From: Drosophila pseudoobscura
Lineage: Eukaryota > Arthropoda > Insecta > Diptera > Drosophilidae
Length of the DNA stretch: 64,000 nt
Assembly: GCF_009870125.1 (NCBI RefSeq)
Contig: NC_046679.1
Span: 3,534,001 to 3,598,000, forward strand
Reading direction: 5' to 3'
Shown here: one piece after another, positions 1 through 14,900 of the stretch
Numbering within the stretch: the stretch's first letter is position 1
Layout of the letters: each line of letters opens with the position of its first letter
Notes under the pieces: generated by a model
Seen by the model: the letters and a program-made list of their open reading frames with translations, nothing else
Databases searched by the model: none
Told to the model about the DNA's origin: nothing
Translations under genes and position numbers: made by a program

Positions 1-3000
1 AGGCAGCCATCAGACGAAAGAGAGATAGGCAAAGGGCGAAAGAGTGGGAGAGGAAGAGAGCAAAGAATGAGCACAATTATGTTTACTGTTATTTTCAATG
101 CGACGCTGCTGGGAGCCAGAATTGAAATGGGCACACGCACACACTTGTACAGCTTTGAACGCGCTTGCAAGTGTGAGTTCTGTTATACTCAAATTGACCT
201 TAGTGGTGAATGTTATAGTGAATAACATACATTCAAAAGCTAGCCAGCGGCTAGCAGAGGCCCACTCACACACGTCTGGGGCATAAATTTCAAGAATTTA
301 TTACGTCCAACCCGGGAGGGGGATCCCTCTATTGCACAACTTTTGGTCGAAACTTTTACCAACACTCCATACACACACACACAGACAGGGTGTAGCTGGA
401 GCGTTGTGGTTGTGTGCGACCGCAGCAGAGAGACGACTTTTACATTTACAACGTAGCATGGGGAGTATTTTTTTTTTTTTTGTTTCCTCAAGCCACCACA
501 ACAGCGACGCCAGCAGAGCTCTGTGACAGCGATGGTGGATTTTACTTTTACATGGAAGGGGGCGAACCATATGGAAGGCGAGGAGGCAACTGTCGCAGTC
601 GCTGCAGATGTTAGCGTTGGCAGAGACGCTTCCCTGTTTGTATTGCATTTACAATATAAATTTTACATATGTATGTGTACATGCTCTGCTTGGTTGCTGC
701 TTTGCTTGGGCGCAGAAATAAATAATTTTTTCCTCCTTTTACTCCATTTTGTATGCGTACAAGTTTAATTATGATTTATAGTTTTACTCCAACCATCGGA
801 AACTATGTAAATTTACTATTATACATATGTTTGTCTGTCTGTTTGTGGGTTTAGTTGATTTCCTGCCGTTTGCCATTTAATTGCAAAGACAAAACAGCTG
901 TCCGTCAAACTTACACACACAAACAGTATGACAGAGGTGACATGTAAAGCCAATGGGGAGAGAGAAAGAGATAAAACACACACAATGTTAAGGCAGGGAA
1001 GAGAGAGAAATGACACACAGGCCAAGAGTGACAGAGGGAGGAAGGTGGTCATCAAAATGTCAACAACAAAACCAAAAAATTCCCCACACAACAATTGGCA
1101 GCGGAGAGAGACAGAAACAGGCACCACCGCCAGCCAGCGTCACAGAGAGAGCACACTCACACACATTTAGGTAGTATGTACACACACGTATGTACGTATA
1201 TTATACATACAGACGTCAACAAGCACGAGCGGCTGCTGCGCCTAAACTTTTGTTTTTTTCTTTTTCGTCCAATGAAATCAACAAGAATAAAAGTTGTGTA
1301 GTATATCTATGCATGTATGTACATACTTCTCTATATATTTCAACATATGTTTGCTTGCTGCCTATAGTTTATTTATTTTGTTTTGTGTGTAGACTTGGTC
1401 TTCCGTTTTTGCTAGCTATTTTTAAGCGCAATACGCTCATAATCTCAAGATACTAGGAAATCATATGAACCGTTCAGCCATCAAGCAGTGTCGTCACTGT
1501 TTTGCTCAGTGTGACGTCATTAGCGGCTGCTGTCACATATCAAGAGATAAAGAGGTGGAGCGAATGATAGGCCAAATGCGCATTTGTGTGAGTTGCATAA
1601 GGAATAACAGCAATCACAACGGAACAGGCGTACAAAGAGGAACAACTAAAGCAAAACCAAAAAGTGCCAAGTGCGAACAAATTAGCAACTAAGAAATTGG
1701 CGCGTGGGGGAAAAATAAACAGCAAACACTATACACTACACACATTACGCAAGTCAAAGGCAGATAACAAATGGAAGGAATGAACGAACAAAAGAATACC
1801 CCCTATAATGTACATCCCACACCATGCGACTTATTGATAACGCTCTATAGGGTATAGACAAGTCGAATACCATAGAAGTAGAGGAAAACTCTGTCACAAG
1901 GCATGTACGTATGCATGAGAGGTGAGCCTCTCCTTTCTTTAAGAAACACATTTTAGTTTCATAGAATGATGATCCCTCTATAAGGTAGCCCCGCCGAACC
2001 CCATAGATGTGAAAACTCTGATAAACTGGACTCACACCTACACACACCCATACAGGTTAATGTGATGTTGACCTGCATTCAAAAATACTGAAATTTACAA
2101 CAGGAAAGACCCAAAACAGAGAGATGATGATGATGATGGGCATACAACAACCATATAAAAGGTAAGGGAGAGCGAGAACACCAAGAGAGTGAGAGAGATA
2201 GAACCACCGTTCTGACTCACATTTGCATATTAATAAGCGAGCAGCAGGGCAAGCGGAGCAGACAACCGACAAAAAACAACAAACATATGTACTATATGTT
2301 GATGAAATGCAACAAAGAGACAACATCAGGCTCCGAAGCGCGCATTGAATTATTAAACTTTATTAAAATGTGCGCAAAAGGAGCAGAGGAGCAGAGGAGA
2401 GCGAGAGACAGGCACACAGCAAGATGGCCGCCCAAAGGCAGCTCAACGAAAGCTGAGAGCTGAGAGCTAAGCTCTGGCCTGAGCTTTAAAACGGCCAGTT
2501 GCCGTTCCCGTCTCAAGAATGCACAGAGCTTCCGGTCACGGTAGAAGCGACTCGAGAAGTAGAAGAAAAAGGAGAAGAGAAGCCATAGCCTTTATGACAA
2601 TTACTTGAGGGCAAGATAATGTAGGTGGTGTACAGCTATATGCGGTGTATGGGAAGCTAAAACTAGTGGGAGAGATATGGAAGCTTTTATGCTGGAATTA
2701 AATTTCTTCTCCGACGAATCAACTGTTTATCCGTGCAGTTTCTGCATTTGATAAAGAAATGTATACCTTCATAAACAATAGTGTAAACACCGACAACAAC
2801 AAATAGCCGATCGTTTTACATCACTTGAGCTATGAAATCAGGTGTTTTTTTAGCACTTCCAGCTGCAGGCATAACAGAATACAAATCAGAAGTTTATTTT
2901 AGAAGGTATTTATTTGTTTTTCAACCTTTTTCAAGAGTCAAGTGCGAAGATATTATTACAAAAATTCCACTTGGAGCAACTACAATACTCCAACAACAGG

Positions 3001-5088
3001 CAGGCAGTTATTTTCTCGGGAAGCAGTACAAATTTTTGATATAGCTGCACTGCTTTAATGAATCAATATCATTTCCTTTAAATGTCTTCACTGTTCAACG
3101 ACTCAGCCTACGACTAAAAATGGAAAACACCATACGCACAATCAATCAATGTTCCAGATAGGAGAAATACCAATTGAATTGCTTCCAAAATTAGAGTTGA
3201 AAACAACAACAAAAACAATAAATGTGGAATATAACGGCAATTGGTTGGCCTCCAGCGAGCAAAAGAGGAGGACCCACTAGAGAGGAGAATCAGAGACGAG
3301 GCACGAGAGCGTGCCGCCCATCATTAATCAAAATAAATTACAAACTAGGAACGGGGGGCGAGGAGAAGGAAAAAAAAGTGATATGACGACTACATTTTGT
3401 GAAGCAAAACTCTCGGAACTGAGACGCTTCGGACCAAGGAGTGTTATTTTCCACATAATAAATGATCGCACGAATGGGCGGAGGAGACCGACGAGGAAGA
3501 GGATGTGGGACCCAGACAGCTTTGATGCTCCACTCTACCTTTGAGCTCCATGTTTCCGGCGATTTTGTTGCGAAAAATTATTAAAACTGAAAGAACGCCC
3601 CCCGAAAAGGTAATATGAAATAAGACTCATGAACAATTCATGGATGGATGAAAAGGTCTGGCCTTTCAGACACCGAGGAGTGGCTTAGGATTAAACGAAA
3701 ACCACAACGAAGAATCACATGGAAACACCTGTTCAAAATTACACACAAGACGAGAGAGAGAGAGAGGCAGCACACAAAATAAGTTACCATGAGCACGCCG
3801 ATGATGTGCGATAGGTCAAAAAACTCTCCAGGAACGCGTGCACTTGAATGTGGTATAGTCAATGGATGGAACGGAATGGATATGTGGTGCACTCTGCACA
3901 TAGGGGATGGAAGGAGAGAGGGTTTATTGATTTGTTTTGTTTTGTTTTCGGGGAACAGAAGGGAGAACGGAACATGGAACCGCAGAGAGCTGTGCGGCTG
4001 CGTGGCAGGATACCAACAATCAGCAAAAGACAGACAGACAGAGACAATCCCTCCTGCAGACTTGAACCGATTTCACCTTGAACCCAACTCTGGTGCTGGG
4101 TCCAAGAGACAAAGGCCCGCCAGCAAAAGTCAACAACAATGGCGGCCATTAAAGAGGATGAAGAGAAACAAAAATACACACACGCACACACACGCGGGAA
4201 ACACTCTCAAACGTAAGACCCTGGCTAAAAGGCCAGCAATATATATATTGTCACATTTCGAGAGCAGTGAGAGGAACGGACGGGTAATCGTTATCGAGTC
4301 ACTGCTGCATATTTACCTATCGAAGTGGAGATGGAGTCTGGAGTAGGGTTCCGTCCAAGCCCGAAACAAAAAGTCAACAAAGGGAAACAGTGGAAAAAGG
4401 AGTACGATAGACAAAAGAAGACGAACAAGTCATTAGTTGTGGTCTCTTGTCGCCAACACTCTTGAAAGAAGATACTCTTTAAAACAAACGTACATGATTA
4501 ATAAATATAAAACAGGTGTTAACAACGGTTTTCCCAAATGCTTTTTCCACGTGTTTCTTTCGCGTTCACGTTTCAAAGACAAATGTTCTCAAATCCGAAT
4601 CGTGTACGTGACGTCGTTTGGCTTTAGTTTTTGGTAGAAAAATATGTGTTGGAGAGACGGAGAATGTTAAAGGTGGTTTCTGTTTCTCAATCGCAATCAT
4701 ATTTTGACTCATGTCACGCTCTGTCATGTTTTGTGTAGTGTCATACGAACACAGCATTTCTGTATTAGTATCATACGAGCTTACGACAGCTCTCTTCGCT
4801 GTTTTTTCTCTCTTTAGCCATAACTGACCTCAACCCACAGTTCTGTATGAGCATCGACATTGATTGAAATGATTTTCCCTCCGACCCATAATTAATTACC
4901 CTGTAAATATGTATAATTATATAAAGCAGACTTGCATATAAAGAGTGCAAAACGAACGACGAACACGTTCCCAAAGTGCTCTCTGGTCTGGTGCTCCTTT
5001 AAAAAAATTGCATTTATAAGAATTTACGAGCCCCAATAATTCACTTGAACCAAACCATTTTTTATGAATTATGTTGGAAGGAAGGGGA

Positions 5089-5108
5089 GTGTGCTGCATG
5101 CAGCACAC
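5089..5108. repeat. 20-bp perfect palindrome
   Basis: GTGTGCTGCATGCAGCACAC reads the same on both strands. It sits in otherwise unremarkable non-coding DNA. It could be a chance event, a dimeric factor site or the relic of a small inverted-repeat element. Confidence 0.7.
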
Positions 5109-8100
5109 GCAGCAGTGGCCATAAAAATACGAGAAGAAGCAGGCGTTGGCTCCGGACTGTTGATGGGTTGTGGGGAGTGGGCAGTGGGAGGTTCTGCCAG
5201 CGAAAGTCACCATACAATACAGCTCCTTGCCAAGGTGCACAAATACAGGGTAGGGCATTCACAATCTTCTAGTTTCCTTTTCTTTTGTTGCCTCTCTTAC
5301 GCTTCTTCGCTCTCAATAGATATAACAGAAACAAAATATGCGATTTTTGTGGAGAGAAACGATTGGTAATGCCACACCTTATATCCATTACACCTTGCAT
5401 GCTCTCCCTGAAACTCTACCACATGCTCTCCTCTATCATTCCTTCTCATCCTGCTCTACAGGTCAAAGAATAACAGAAAAGGAAAACAAATGGCAAGGTG
5501 TGCAGTTACAATGCTTATGCTCCTCTTTCTGACCGTGTGAGTGTGTGTGTGTGCGCGCGGGAGTGCGACAGAGACAGCGATAGCAATCCCTAAATTGTTA
5601 TAAAGTAGTTTTTGTAGTTGCTTTTTTGCTGTGAAACTGGGGTCGGGGGACGGACGAACACGACTCCGTTTACAATTACATACTATACATACACACAAGC
5701 GCACACACACACACACGTATCGTAAAGATTAATGAAAATCGCATGGGAAAATGAAATATGAAACGCTTCAGGAGAGCGCGTCCGCGTCCACATGAGTGGC
5801 TCTTGGCTCTGGAGAAGGTTCAAAACCAGCGGGAAGAGACGGAGAATGGGAGAGTTGACATTTTCAACCACCGCGACGATGACGATCATATGGAAAAACG
5901 CTGCAGGGGAGCCGAGCCGCCGCCTAGACGTACGGCAGAAGAAAAGGAAGAGAGAGAGGAAGGCAGAATCAGTAGCAGCAACAGCGGGAGCATTGCAATG
6001 GCAGAGAGAGCGCGAGAGAGAGGAGTGAGCCAGAGAGCAACGTGTGAAGCAGAACTAATTGGCAAATTATATTACAGCAATAATACCAAAAGAAATACCA
6101 CAAATTACTGTACAGTGGAAACATGCGGGTGGGGTGGGGAATACTTGAGGAAGAGAAAGAAGTCACAGAGAGAGATCCCAAAACCAATGAGAAATGACGA
6201 AATAGAAGCAAAATTCTAAATGTATTTCTACAGTCAGCGCTCACTGTACTTCGGACCCCACCCCGAGACCCTTACTTTATGGGCTAATCAAATCACTGAA
6301 GCAGCGCAAGAGAGGGGGGATCTCTCCATGGAGCACTTCAAGAACCATCCCCAACATGAACCGAAACAAAATGAAAAGAAAAACCAGTTTTATAGAATTC
6401 ACGAAAAGTAAGTGCACAAAGGAGCAAAACAAATAAAACGCGAGAGCAAATAAAACCTCTGTCCGGAGAGACAAAGAAAAAGTGCTTCGGCTCCGACTGT
6501 CTGCAGTTTCTCTACTCCCCTCTCCCTCACACTAAGTAGCTGTATGTGTCTCCCTCTTGCTAAGAGAGACTAAAAAGAGACGCCTCAACGATCGGTTTTA
6601 TGGGAACTGAAGGCCGTTCAAAGACTATTTGTATACCCTTTCAGAGGGTAGGGTATTATAGTTTAAGTCAACAGATTGGCAGCAAACATTTCCTTACTCT
6701 ATACAGTTTTATATATCTCTAAGATCCTCCTTTTCCAGCTGGACTTCCATTCATTTAACTCTTTCAAGGGTATCCCACCCTTCGTATAGACATTTGAGCT
6801 TTGAAAAGCGCCTCGGATCTGGTAATTTCAATGACTGACATTCATTCGCTCGCTCGCTCGTCAGAAAATTGCGAATAAAGACGACGAAAACAAAGCAATG
6901 ACAGATGCGGAAGCCTTGAGTCCGTGGATGGCTAGATGGCTGGATGGATGGATGGATGGATTTAAGCTAGAAACTTTTCTGAACTGCCATTTTGTGCTAT
7001 TGAACTTTGCCGTTGGCCATTGGGCGGGCGGTTGAACCTTGCTGGAGAGTGAGCAAACCCCGTCAATACCCTGGGAGTACGTACGAAGGCGGCAGCTGAG
7101 TCACGAGACATTGAGCTGGGAGAGAGATGATGACGTTGTTCCTCTGTTTGGACGACGATGATGATGATGTTTGGGGCGGTGGCAGCAGCACCATTTACAT
7201 TAAACTTGATTTTTATTGATTTATGCATTTACTGATTTCTGTTGCTTCTTCTGCTTCGGCTGCTGCGCTGCTGCTGCTGATGCTCTCTTCTTTTTCCAAA
7301 GGCAATGAACTGTGAGACCAAGAGCAAGACCAAGACCAAGACAAAGAAGCCGTCGCGAACAGGGCGAGGCAGCAGCTCCACTTCGCTCCTTTCCTTTCGT
7401 TTCCTTTCCTCTCCGCTCCACTCAAGGAAGCAACGACAGCAGCACACAAAGGCAGGGCCACAAAAGTTTCGCTTTTCATTTTGTCTGGCTAACGGTGGTA
7501 TGGTATGGTATGGTATGGCTCCGACAGCTAACGGTGGTTGCCATGGTTGCCAGATGTGGTGAATATGCGCGTCACAGAGGCGTCTGCTTTTGTGTTGGAT
7601 AAAAAAGCAAAGGAAACAACACCGAACCCGAACGAACGAACAAACAAACGAACGAACGAAGCCACGGCACGGATTTAAATTGCAAGAGAAAAGCGCCGCC
7701 TCAACTTTTCCTTTTGGGCGCACAACTTTAATTTCGTGGGTGGGTTGTGGGTGGCGGGCAGAGCTGGCGGCGGAGAGTCAATCGAGCGCCTAAATCGATT
7801 CCCACAAACAAACAAAAAGAGCAGAAGGAAAAACCTGTACAGCAAATTGGAGAAAATTGAAAAGAGAACCACAATAAAGAGATAGATATAACAATACATG
7901 GTGGGGGGAAGGGTAGCCAGGGAAAAGAAAGGTTAGGATGGATGAGAAAATCGATGTTTGAAAGAAAATTGTTTGTGGCTCTCGGTCGGGTGCAAGGTGA
8001 GCCGCCGCCAGTCGATTGGGATTTGCCCCCCCCCTCTTGCTACCCTTCCCTTTGGCTCCTCTCTTTTTGTGGCTCGCTTTTATTGCTATTTTTTGTGCTT

Positions 8101-8878
8101 TGCTCATTTGTCCGGAAATTAAAATTGCATTAAATGTTTGAACATTTTAAATGTTTGCGCACTTGCTCGTAAATTAGATCTTCGCCTCATAAAACATCCA
8201 AAGTTTTCCCCAAGGATTTCCCCACGATTTAGTTTCCCTCTGCTAAATATAAAAGTATTTATAGAGCAAACTCTCGTATTATTTGACCTAAATTTCTTTT
8301 TATTTTTTGGTTTATACGAGAAAAAGAAACCAAAAAGATTTTCCGGGAAAAATGTTTCCTATAGTATATTTTTGGCCACAAAATACTCGTCCATATGGAT
8401 TTATGGATATTATGGGTGGAATCTGTTCTCCTCTAACGATGAAATATTCATCGGAAATTGATTGATGAATCCCCCAATCAATGATCCAATTTATGCAGAA
8501 GACCATTTACATGTGGGATCTCTCTATTGGAAATATGTGCATACGCAAACGATTTCTTCAATGGGAGCCTCATCTTTCTCTATCTGGCTCACAATCGGAG
8601 GTACAGTCTGTCTCATGAATGAAGGGAATACTACATACAACAAACAAAATTGCATAACTTATAAAAAAAAAAGAGAAAAACAAAGCAAAAAGAAGATCAA
8701 GTATAGGGGATTAGAGTGGTATAAATAGATCTCAACACAAAAACAATTTGAAAACAACAACGAAACTCGACGACAAAACTGCGCGAAAGAGAGAATCAAC
8801 GAAGAGAAACAACTGAACTGAACTGAACGAATCGAAATGACAGAACGAAACGAACCCGAAGCTCAATCGAATCCGATC

Positions 8879-8886
8879 GTGTGTGT

Positions 8887-8917
<31 letters not shown>

Positions 8918-8918
8918 G
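8879..8918 (+). repeat. (GT)n microsatellite fused to an 18-base G tract
   Basis: About ten GT units run directly into 18 consecutive G residues (8901-8918). Long pure G tracts are uncommon in Drosophila and can form quadruplexes. The exact length may be affected by polymerase slippage or sequencing. Confidence 0.85.
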
Positions 8919-11900
8919 TGGGAAGAAAAGTGGGGATTGTGGGGCGGGAGGAAGGGAGCTTCTGGGAGGGCGTGCGTTCGTTTACACGCGACCTATAAAA
9001 AACAGACGTAACAACAACAAAAACAACATGGGGAAAAAAACGGGGCCGCGGGCATACACGCGTCGAACACCAGACGGCGTCCGCTTATCAGTTTTCAGTT
9101 GTTTATATAAAAAGAGTGCATGAAAACTCAATTTCGAAGGAACGAAGATTGTATGCCCTTCCCTATGCTCGTGCGATGTCACGAACCTCGCGGCAAATGT
9201 TTGTTCGTGTCCGTTCACTTATGGGATATTATTTACAGAAAATCATTTGACGAATATACCCTTCTTGAAAAGGAGTATTCAACCCATTATACCCTCTTCT
9301 CCTTGCAAGGGTATACAAAATGTGGTCTGGGCGAGACAATAGATATTATGATAAACATAAATGAAATTATATGCGTAACAACAATAAAGAGGAAACAAAT
9401 GTGAATAAATAGCGACGTGTACGTGAGACGATTGACGGCGATTTGTTTGTTTTTATTATATTATATTATTAATTTTCAGTGCGAAAAATTTGTTTAAATT
9501 TGCACATAAAAATATACAATAATTTAAAAGAAATAGAGAATTCAGAAAGAAAGGCGACACGTGTTGTTTATCCAACTTTTTGCCAAGAATTTCAAACAAA
9601 TATATGTTTATTTCTATAGAATTATTTACTCAAGAATTAGTCGCAGTCGAACGGGGAAAGAAGGTTCTCGAAACTAAATATTTCTCTCCCTGAATCATGC
9701 AGGGGAGGAGTGCAGAGGTTAGGAAAATCTATATACCAGCCTTGCCTTGGAATTTGAAACAGCACACACACACACATGCATCCAGACACCCACACAAGTG
9801 TTATCCATTATCATATTACGATTTCAGCTGTTTGGATTTCTGATTCACTAGCAGGAATTGAGCGAAAAACATGTTTGTTTGTCTATACAATCAAAAACAA
9901 TTAGCGTTCCGTTTCTCTCTCTTTCCTCTTACTCTTATCTGTGTCTTTGGGCGCCCTATCGCGGTCTACTGTACATAAAAACAAAATTTCAACAAGAAAT
10001 GACGAAACAAATCATAGAAACTTCAAGAAGTTTAGCTCTAAAACTCTTCTCTAGCTTAACGGTTTAACATATAGAAACACACCTACATATAATAAATTTA
10101 TGATTAAATAGGACGTGTAAAAATGTATTCTATGTAGAGCAAAAAACGTGCCCCACTGGAGATAAAACATATTGTTTCCGATAAGAGAGGGAGTAGGCGA
10201 CACGTGTGGGATGTAAAAGCAACTGCAAACACAGTGAAACCTCTTACAAGTGTTACAAGGTGAGCGAGAGTTTGATCAAAATGCAAAAAAAAATAAAATT
10301 GAAAAACAAACAGCAAATGCCAAAAACAATGACTCACCGAGACAGAGAGCATGACAGAACAAAAAGCAAACAAATCAGCTGATTGTCTGCCAGGGCTGTC
10401 AACTATCTGCCCTTATCCAAGCAGTACCTAGGGTTGCCACAATGCACCCCTATGCACAGCCAGCAGCTGATTAGAATCTGAAGATAAATAATGCAAATAA
10501 TCTGCTGGCATATTGTGGGACTTGCTGCGACCATATATGACTATACAGAAGATATGTGTTTTGTTCTGGTCTATGATTAGGCGCGACTTTAGCATGATGA
10601 GTCATGCACAAAAAGTTCCAGTCACGCACTGCAGGCAAAAGCAAAGAGAGTGCAGAGCGCACACACAGAAGGAGTGACAGAGAGAGGGGGAGAGATAGAG
10701 AGAGAGAGCGAAGCGTGTGCGAGTGCGGATAAAGCAATTTTCAAGCAGCGCGATAATGCGGAAAATGTTATTTAAATTATACACTATCTCCCATTCCCTC
10801 TTTGTGTGCGTGTGTACTTGAGCTATCAGTCATTTGTGGTCGACTTATCAGCCACGTCCTCTGCTGGGTTTTTAGTTTTTTGGCAAGTCGTAATATTTTG
10901 TTGGCAGTGCAGCCAGAAAATTTGTCAAAATACACTGCACAAAAAGAAGAGAACAAAGGTGCCTACGAAATGTGAAGGTTCGCCTGAGGCTGGTGTATGT
11001 GTGATGTGGATACGGTCTACCCAAAGAGTATTTCTAACAATTTACACAATATTTTTTTAACCAAATTTAATCCCGTTAATTATCACTTCATTAATTCTTT
11101 TCTGATTTTCTTTCATTCTTCATTAGTTGTCTAGGGTATCTCTCATTCGACTGCCTTTCAACACTAATCCTTTTCCTCTCTCTGCCATCAGTTTTGCCTT
11201 TTGCTTTTATTTGCTTCTCTGTCCAACTGCTATTTATTTTTTGTTTCCACTTTTTTTTATGTTTCGCGCGACATGGCAACGCTCGCCTGTCCCATACACA
11301 CACACACACCCAATAGAGTGACGTATGTCTGCCATTGTGTGTGTGCATGTGTGTATAACGTCTGCCGTGGTGAGCAGAGAACATTCATGTTGAAATTTTG
11401 TAGCTGTTAATGGTGGTGAATAAGCATTTTTACAGAGACAAAATGAAATAATAAATTTTCTTTTTCTTCGCTGCAGCACTTACTTTTTTTTAATATTTCG
11501 ACTTTTGTGGTATTTGCACAAATTTGAAAAACAAAAACTCAGAGTTTTGTTTAAATCACAGTTGTATTCTATTCAATTTTTTATGTGGCTTCTATCTGCT
11601 TGCTTTTGCAGAACTATTATTAATTATGATTAATTTTTTGTTGCGGAGAATTGCACAGGGATCGTTGTTTTGCAGAAGGAGGGGCAAATAATATATCACA
11701 AGATTATGCACGACGCAGTTGCAGTTGTAGTTATATATCTTTTCTCAATATGTATTTGTAGAACAATTTAAAAATTTTCCGTTTTCTTGGTCACAACGCA
11801 CACGGTGACGACGACGCTGAAGCGTCCTGCTGGTGGCTCGGCACCTTTAGTCGCAGAAAAATCGTAATATTATTTAAAATTATTAACACACACACAGAGC

Positions 11901-14900
11901 TAGGCCAGCGAACGAGTGAGCGAGCGAGAGAGACAGCGCGTGTGTAATTTCCTAACAGTTGTTGGTAGCTGAAGCCAAAACGCAACGTGGATCTGATCCT
12001 CCAAACGCTCGAAACGCTCCAAACGGGGGCTCGAATTGAAATGCTGCCCAGTTTCTACTTTCATGCTTCTGGCCCTCGAAACGCACACAGCGGTGAATAG
12101 AGAGCGAGCCCAGAAACCAGCCACGACGACCGCTGTTAGCCACTCAGCCGTTGGCCAGACGGTGGTGGGAACGCATACGCCAGCAGCGGATGTGTGCAGG
12201 GTGCAGAGTTAAAAAGAAATCGCGTATCAGAGAGCAGTGCTGAGAGAGCCAACACTTAACAGAGGGTGTGGTGAAAAATTCAGAGTAGGAAATAAGTGAT
12301 AAAATAGCCATAAATTAAGTGAGAGCGACTAGTTGAAAATGCGTATTTAAATTAAAAAAAAAAACTTGAACAATAACCAACAAAATGAGTGCAAAGTGCA
12401 CAGAAGAGCAGAATAGAGCGCACAATAAGAGCAGCAGACACAAAAGACCCATGCAGCGAAGAGAACGAAAGAGGAGGGCAAAGTTTACATCAGCCTGTCA
12501 TATGATTCTCCCTGCGGGCTCAATAAATGGAAAAATCATAGTCAATTTTGCTTGATGAGCATTTTCTCCAAATATGTGTAGTACACATGTATGCCTTACT
12601 GGCATTTGAGGTTTTTATAAAAATTTTAAATTGGGCGACGACACAATTTCAAAGACGCCATATTGTTCGCTAGCTGCGAGAGCAAGAAATTAACAGTGAC
12701 AGAGAGGGAGCAGAGACGGAAAGAGAGTATGCGAGAGCAGTGAGCAATTGGAAGCAACTGTTGTTGTCGACGACATTGTCATTGTGTTTGTTGCTGCGTC
12801 ATCAGTGCAAACTGCGCACTTTGTTGAAAAAGAAATGTTACTAATGTTAACCTCTGTGCGTTCGCTATAGGGGTGTACTTATGTTGTAACCATTCAGCAT
12901 TAACAGGAACAGCCAATTGCATGTTAATTGTTTTGATTTTCCTTACAATTGAAATAACAGAGTCAAATTGTGAAATTGCTGTTGTCTCCGTTTCTCTGCT
13001 GCGGTGGGCTGTGGTGAGTTTAGCAGGTTAACATTTTCGTTGGCCTGCAATTCGTTTTGTGTACACCCTACAGAGGAGTATATTAATTTAGAAATCCAGT
13101 GTGCAGATAAGGGTATACACCTGATTGTTAGGTAGAATTTAAATTGTATATTTCTGAAAATTTATTCCAAGTATTCCATTGATGACAAATGGCTTCCCAA
13201 CTGGAATGCTTTCAGTGATTGGTGGGGTAGGGCATCCCGAATATCGACTTGTTCTTTGTCTCTTTCTGATCACTCGCACAATAAATGCAAAGGCAATGTG
13301 AGGCTAAAATTCGTTTAATTAGAGGTCATAGGATCCAATGTGATCATGTTTGATTGTTCCTACAGAATTATCTACATATGTATGATCTGTAGACCGAATC
13401 CAGTTTACTCAATAGCACTTCGAGGGCTATCAACGGCCGTTTCTGGTCTTACGACATGCGTTCTGCACTAACCTTGTGGCCGACGACTTTTTTGTTGATA
13501 AAAATAATAACAAATTGAAATTCCAGCCATATAAGAGCGCTAAAGCTAACGAACTCCGTGGAAGCCCAGTGCGGGGGCTCCGGCAAGGCTATGAAAGAGC
13601 TACGAAAATTATGCGAGACGTAAAAAAGAGGAACAAAAAATTTAAAGTCGCAGAGCGTTAAAAATAAAATATCAGACACGCAACAGCGACGCCAGCGAAG
13701 GCAACGTCGGCAGCAACTGCGCTGGCAGTGTTTTCTATAGAAAACGAAAATTATTTCCTGTTTTTAGTAAATAGCAACAATTGCGCAGTCAGCGTCGCAG
13801 TCAGCGTTGATGGTTGAGGTGGGAAAATACATACATACAAACGTATTGCCCTGCAGCCAGAGATAACAGAAAAAGTTGGGCAAAAGACATGCCAATCAAG
13901 GTGTATTGAGACAAGGTGCGACTCCAGAGAATGCTCCCATGACAGTTGTCTATTTTGTTTCCACTGCGCGTACATAGATAGAATAAAAGAGGGGCACAAA
14001 AATAGGCAACTCAAACGGAGAATAAATCCACACTCAATACAAAGGCACCTTGCACTGCAGTGCACTGCACTGCTCCCTCTGCGTGGGGGTGGCATAACAT
14101 GGCGTGGTGAATAGCCTCAACAATCAGTAGGGGAGAGAGAGGCTGATGCAGAGGGAACCGTTGCATAGTGCCCCGTTGGAAATGACGCAGTGCAAAAGAC
14201 AAAGGTGGCCAAAACAATGCGTACAAGAGCTGATTGATAACATGGTGCGTCTTACAAAATGAACAATGTAAAGCCAGTGGAACAGAGGGAGCTACAGCTA
14301 GAGAGGGAAAATGTTTACATATCTATGTACACATATATGTAAGTTTGCTACAAGGTTGAGTGTGAGAGCGAGTGCATTGTACAGCCATATGGGGAAAAGG
14401 ACCATAAATTGAGCATGTGGAAGCAAATCTAGCAAGGGGGAAAAGGAACAGACTAAAGTTTTGTGTATTTTTGGCACGCACTCACTCCATCTCGCCAAAA
14501 ATGTATGTTTATCTCAAGGTATGTTTATATAGGATAGGGTGAAGCATTTCCACACATATGTATGTATGTACATAATTTTGCAACTCTAACTCTATTTATA
14601 TTTAGTGGCAAAGGTTCCCAATATCATTTATCACGGAGAGCGCTCTCTGAAAATTCCCCACCCTACATTAATATACACTTTGGTTTATCCCATTTTGCTT
14701 TGGTGCATTCAACCTGGGGGAAAGGAAAGGAACGGGAAGACAGGTGCACGACAAGCACATTTACCGTTTGCGGTGTGATCAACAGCTGTGTGAGTGACAG
14801 AGCGAGAGGGCGAGAGAGAATATGCAGTGAGAGTGCGAGACTGACCTAAGGACTTGAAGACAACGCAATTTGTCGAACTTTAATGCGTAGCAAACCATCA

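Noticed and set aside
3789-4346. 185-codon open frame on the plus strand
   Set aside because: Runs through CA repeats and low-complexity sequence, has no domain-like pattern, and overlaps other equally poor frames.
7229-7723. 164-codon open frame on the minus strand
   Set aside because: Composed of translated microsatellites (CGAA, GGTAT, CTG runs); no conserved motif.
12385-12555. 57-codon-scale frame beginning at an AACCAACAAAATG context
   Set aside because: Good start context, but the product is Arg/Lys-rich with no similarity and the surrounding sequence looks like a UTR or simple repeat.
13416-13661. Lys/Arg-rich frame ending just before an AATAAA
   Set aside because: No ATG in its first two-thirds and no obvious acceptor for splicing; composition alone is not enough to call a gene.
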